From the NCBI RefSeq assembly GCF_050947875.1, contig NC_134568.1, positions 200,995,043 to 201,059,042 of the forward strand: 64,000 nt of DNA, in the 5' to 3' direction. Both the position numbers and the translations under genes were made by a program. Positions 60,015 to 64,000 of this stretch are shown piece after piece. The number at the start of each line of letters is the position of its first letter. Positions within the stretch are counted from its first letter, which is position 1. Source of the stretch: Dermacentor variabilis (taxonomy: Eukaryota; Arthropoda; Arachnida; Ixodida; Ixodidae). The notes beneath the pieces were generated by a model. It worked only from the letters and a program-made list of their open reading frames with translations. It ran no database searches and was not told where the DNA came from.

Positions 60015-60890
60015 AGTGAGCTTTATTTAAACAAGTCAAGGAATGGGGGGGTGTACAAAAATAGTTGGACTAATAGCCTATGTGGCTAGTAGCTGGCCCA
60101 GTACACAAACGTACATATACAGGTCAACAAAATACATATCTGCTCAATGAGTAAGAGCATTATTTACATGAACAAGGAAGAGGAAGAGCTATTACGTTTG
60201 GCTAGACAAGAAGAAGCGTTTACATACAAGATCAATATTTCTGGTTACCTTTATTTCCACAGGCACAGTGTTCCAAGTTATAGCGCCAAAGAACTCTAAT
60301 AATCGTTCACCGTATACATTGCTGCAATAAGGAAGGTTTAAGTTAAAGTTAGTTGCTTGCCTGGTGTTTGCACGTGGGAAGTTAAATATCGTGTTGGGTA
60401 AGGCAAAGTTGGTGTTGAGTATTTTGTGAACTAAACAAGTGATCTTATAATTCTTAACGCCGTGAAAGAAAGAATACGAAGGTCAGTGAACAGAACGCTA
60501 CTTGGGTGATGAACAGAGGAAAATGTTATTATTCTTAGGGCGCGTTTTTGCAACTGCACTATAGGTGTTAAGTAAGTTTTATATGTTAGGCCCCATATTT
60601 CACAATAGCTCATGTAAGTATGAAACAAAGAAAAGTATATGCGACGAAGCAAAGCACGAGGAAAATATTTCCGGGCACGGGCCAGTGTGTAACAACTGAA
60701 AGCGAGTTTTCTACAGACAGCGCTTATTTGTTCTCTCCAGTGCAAGTGACTCTCTAAAGTAACACCTAAATATTTAAATGAATCAACACAATCCAGAGTT
60801 CGGTTTGCTAGAGTCAAAGTGAACTCACTGTAGTCTAGTATTTTCCTGTTAGAGTGAAATATGATATACTTGATACTCTTGACCCTTCAG
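60013..60890 (-). mobile_element. CR1/L2-like LINE, 5'-truncated 3' end
   Basis: On the minus strand one frame is open from about 60888 to the stop near 60431. It reads SIKYIIFHSNRKILDYSEFT, then TLANRTLDCVDSFKYLGVTL, then ESHLHWREQI, RARKYFPRALLRRIYFSLFH, SYCEIWGLTYKTY, and LQKRALRIITF. These are the post-catalytic (thumb) blocks of reverse transcriptases of the CR1/L2/Jockey group (the K-x-x-xF, YLGVxLD and QKRAxRxI motifs). About 155 residues are uninterrupted. A TGA lies just upstream in frame and no palm domain is present, so the copy is 5'-truncated, as is usual for LINEs. The 3' UTR is 60430-60013, ending in (TTGA)n. Confidence 0.85.
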
Positions 60891-61320
60891 TAGCATTACA
60901 CACATGTCTAAAGCTCTCGTGAGGGAAGCCCTTTCATTTAGCGCCTCTCAGTAGACTATAGCGCGGGCGCATCCGAAGAAAGGTGCATGCTCCGCTCACT
61001 TCATTCCATGAGGTATACACCGGAGAAACAGCTAGCGTCCCGACAGCCACGCGTGTGTTTGAGCTTTTTCATTTCTGACTTTAACACACTTCCGATGCGA
61101 TACACATGAGCGTGGGTTACACAAATTTAGGCGTTGAATTTTAATTACTGCCTAAAGCATAAAGGAATAACCAGGAAGCGGAACCTGCCAAGCGCCAACG
61201 TCTGCACGGGATCTCGTATACCTATATCAAAGTCGAAGCGTTCAACGGCACGGATGCCTCTGGCGTCCAGCACACTAGCGTCGACATCAATGTAACATGC
61301 AATAATTATCGTCACCCGCG
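60891..61320. other. Unassigned stretch
   Basis: No gene or repeat recognised. Confidence 0.5.
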
Positions 61321-61441
61321 CTGCGCGGATATAAACGAGAAAGTTAACGAATCGGAAGCGACAAGCGTCTACCAGCGAAACCGCCAGTGACCAGTGGGAA
61401 ATCGTTCGAACTCAAGGCAGAAACAGGCCGGCGCGCAGGCG
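61321..61441 (+). promoter_or_regulatory. TATA-like motif followed by a GTAAGT donor
   Basis: gcgcggaTATAAAcgagaaa (about 61325-61343) is followed about 110 bases later by GCAGGCG|GTAAGTCT (GT at 61442-61443), a full-consensus donor. A promoter with a short 5' UTR exon starting near 61357 would fit. No transcript support, and no downstream exon identified. Confidence 0.25.
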
Positions 61442-64000
61442 GTAAGTCTTTGCTGCCCGAAACGCGGTCCCGCATTCCAGCGTAAGGTCATCCCCCTTCG
61501 ATGGACATCACGGTGTTGGGGCGGGGGGCGGTGGGGGGGGAGGGGGGAGGATATGGGAGGCGGCGTTGGCTGCGCGAGCGTAGCCGAGTAGCGGAGCCAC
61601 GCTCGGCGCATGCATCGCTCGCTGGGCCGAAACTGTGCCGCCTAGCGACGTCAGCTGAAAGTGGGCGCCGAGCAGCAGGTCTCCTGCTCACACGGCGGAC
61701 ACGCGACGGGCGGGTGCAGACCGCCGACTGCGGGACCAGCTTGAACGAGAGCCGACGCGAGGACATGCATCATGGAGCGCTTCCATGAAACTGAACCTTT
61801 TTTTTCTCTCTCTATTTCTATTCAGTTTTAAGTTGTCTGTTGTGCCCCGGTTAATCTTCCGTGTCCCGGTTACTGCATTTCTACGAGCTTCGCATTGAAT
61901 GATAAGATAACCAAACAAAAGCCCAAGCTAAAGAGCGCGGCGATAGGCGCGTGGGATTCAATAACTGCTAACTGACGCTTGATTCAGCGCAGCAAAAATT
62001 AGAACGACCAATAAAATCAATTATTTACTGCCCAAAGTTGACCTTGCACACTCGTATAGTTCGGCAACTCCTTATGGTCCCCATTGACGGAGCTCTGCGG
62101 GAACATATCCAGCATAGTTACGAGAGTCGACGTTGCGGAGGAAGCGCCGTGAAGGGTTGAGTGCGAAGAGAAAGGAAGGGGGGGGGGGGGGTTACCGCGA
62201 AGTATGGACCCGTCCTTGCAGTGTGCGGTACGTTTATAATGCGTGTTATATGAGAGTAATTAACGTTCTGTTTCACTTATTTCAGACTGCTACCTTAATT
62301 TTAACTACGAAACAGAAAGCAACTGCCGCCAACGAGAAATGTATTTGTTGCGGTCGCAGCCGATCCCCTGGGCAGTGCAGCGATGGTCGATTACAACGCA
62401 TGTGCACGAAAAGACTGGTGCCGATCACTACACAGTTGCTTCTTCTCACCGGGTGGCGCTCCTTTTTTTTTTCGTTTCTTTCTTTCTTTCTTTTCAACTC
62501 AACTGAGGGGGAAAACAGAAAAAACTTAAGAAAGTGGCTAAGCATTTTTCTGAAGGGTAAACTCGGCCGTATATACACGCCCGACAGTCTATGACGTTTG
62601 CTTGCCTACGCTTAGCGCTGCGTCTAAAGAATAAAAAGAAAAAGAAAGAGGGCGCGGTAGGCGCTCACGCGTCACGCCTTTTGTGCCTTTCGGGGCTAAC
62701 TCAAATGTATGACGCGGAGCTTAGTAAACCGAGGACCTGCTAGTTTTCCTCCTCAACGTCGGTATGGCCAAACATCGTTGCTAGGTGTCTGTCTCACGAA
62801 GTTTGCTACTTCATTCTCGGGTAGACAGCGCATGAAGGGGCGCTATTTCGGAGATGGAGGAAGTAGGACATATTTCTCTTGTAAGGTTGTGCACTCCGGC
62901 CTAGCTGTCCCGATAGTTGTGGGCCGCGGAGGCTTGCAACAATGAAGGCGGCCTGGCGCACGCTAGGCGGCGTTGCAAACTTGCGATGTCGATCGGGCGG
63001 GACAACCTGTACGTGCGTGCGAGGTTTCTTCGTTATTTTTTTTTCTTGTCCTCTTTCCAGATAGGCACATAAGCGTTTTTTGCAATGGCGTGCGCAAATT
63101 TGCAAACAAATGCCCCTCGACTCTCCCCCTCGCCCTTTTTGTTTGCTACCAGCAGTTTTTCATCTAAGAAATCGGCCGATCCTGCTCGTTCGTTTATCAC
63201 GCTTTGGTGGCGTCGAACAAACGATCACGCATCCTCAAAGCTAGCATTTTATAGCTATTACATGACGGACGCCTTTTCGCAAGCGACAGCATAATATTTG
63301 CCTTGGACGCTGAAGATAAATATGCTACGGTTTTTCATCGCACTCATCTCGTGCACCACAGCGCGGACCGATCAGCGGTGTTTGTGCCGATGTTGGGGTG
63401 TTAACGCGCGTGCAATGTGGCGCACTTTTTCTTCACATCGACGGCCTCCTCTACTCCGCGCTATCTGCGATATTCTCGGATTCGTGAAGCAAATTCTATT
63501 AGTCGAAAAAAAATTTACACCATTTCGGGCGTACATTGTTCCCAAGCAATTATCATCATCCATCTTACTTGCGCGTTTCTTCTGTTCGCGACCTGAAGGC
63601 ACCGGGCGCTCAGCGTTAAAAGAAGGAAAGATAACTTGGGGACAAGATAAGCCCCAAAGGGTGCAAAAGCCAACAATGCAGACGGCCCGCTAAGAGAGCG
63701 GTTCTTGCGCGTCCCCCTATAAAATTAATGGCGCCGCAGAAAGCGCGTGTCGCGTATATGCTGCTGATTACGAGCCGCATGCTTCTTCGCATGGCGGGTG
63801 AGCCTCTTGGCGTCGTCCATCGGTTCCTTAGGTGGCACTGGAGTGTTCCCAATGCTTTCCAGGAGTACCCTGCACGTTCATCTCAAGATCACTTTAGAAA
63901 CGTGCCTCGCAGCTGCTTTTACTACGGCCTCCTTCATTTGTTGTAAACTATCTCAAATCAATAAGGTATAACAAGAGCCCCGACATATTGGGTAGTAATC
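61442..64000. other. Unassigned stretch to window end
   Basis: G-rich 61516-61560 and a G-run at 62179-62190. At 62265-62285 ttctgtttcacttatttcag is a good acceptor-like site, followed by an open frame containing NEKCICCGRSRSPGQCSDGR (Cys-rich) to about 62450; I recognise no family. The 63298-63693 and 63728-63946 frames are motif-free. Confidence 0.4.

Overview
This window looks like repeat-dense, intron- or intergenic-type DNA from a hard tick (Ixodidae, probably a metastriate genus). I base this on four tRNA-derived SINE copies that look like the tick SINE Ruka, a second tRNA-SINE family, many decayed non-LTR retrotransposons with RNase H and zinc-knuckle ends, abundant microsatellites, and no operon-like or dense coding structure. 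The host assignment rests on recalled resemblance of these repeats and was not tested by a search. I recognise no complete host protein-coding gene. Nearly all open frames are short, often lack an ATG, and have no family signature.

Layout. 1-2.5 kb: nothing assignable. 2.7-6.3 kb: a minus-strand LINE graveyard with a 3' end plus RNase H (3.1-3.7 kb), a reverse transcriptase piece (4.2-4.8 kb), and RNase H plus C-terminus of another LINE (5.1-6.25 kb). 6.6 kb: first copy of a short inverted-repeat (MITE-like) family, here called family A. 7.8-8.3 kb: frameshifted endonuclease domain. 12.4-13.1 kb: GC-rich block ending in a good splice donor. 16.7-21.9 kb: three Ruka-like SINEs, a LINE tail and two family A copies. 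23.2 kb: exon-like 69-base segment. 24.4 kb: LINE C-terminus. 25.55-26.95 kb: 1.4-kb inverted-repeat transposon encoding a THAP zinc finger, Kolobok-like. 27.7-29.4 kb: Arg/Glu-rich ORF, a near-perfect 40-base hairpin and a 684-bp inverted-repeat element. 31.9 kb: candidate terminal coding exon with AATAAA. 33-33.9 kb: CpG-rich block with a start codon and splice donor. 34.2-36.9 kb: dense MITE cluster with a clear nested insertion. 41.8-45.1 kb: second SINE family and a LINE C-terminus. 50.5-51.0 kb: LINE C-terminus running into a 30-base G tract and a 200-base N gap. 54.7-55.2 kb and 57.6 kb: LINE 3' module and SINE. 60-60.9 kb: 5'-truncated CR1/L2-like LINE with an (AATC)n tail.

The most informative signals are evolutionary. 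One LINE 3'-end module recurs on both strands and is joined in this window to its parent ORF. Two inverted-repeat elements share termini and both carry 3-bp ATT duplications, one of them having split a family A MITE. A non-autonomous TTAA-type element retains a THAP DNA-binding domain. The possible host gene parts (donor at 13119, exon 23201-23269, exon 31859-32013, first exon 33719-33762) are all on the plus strand, but I could not join them in frame into one gene.
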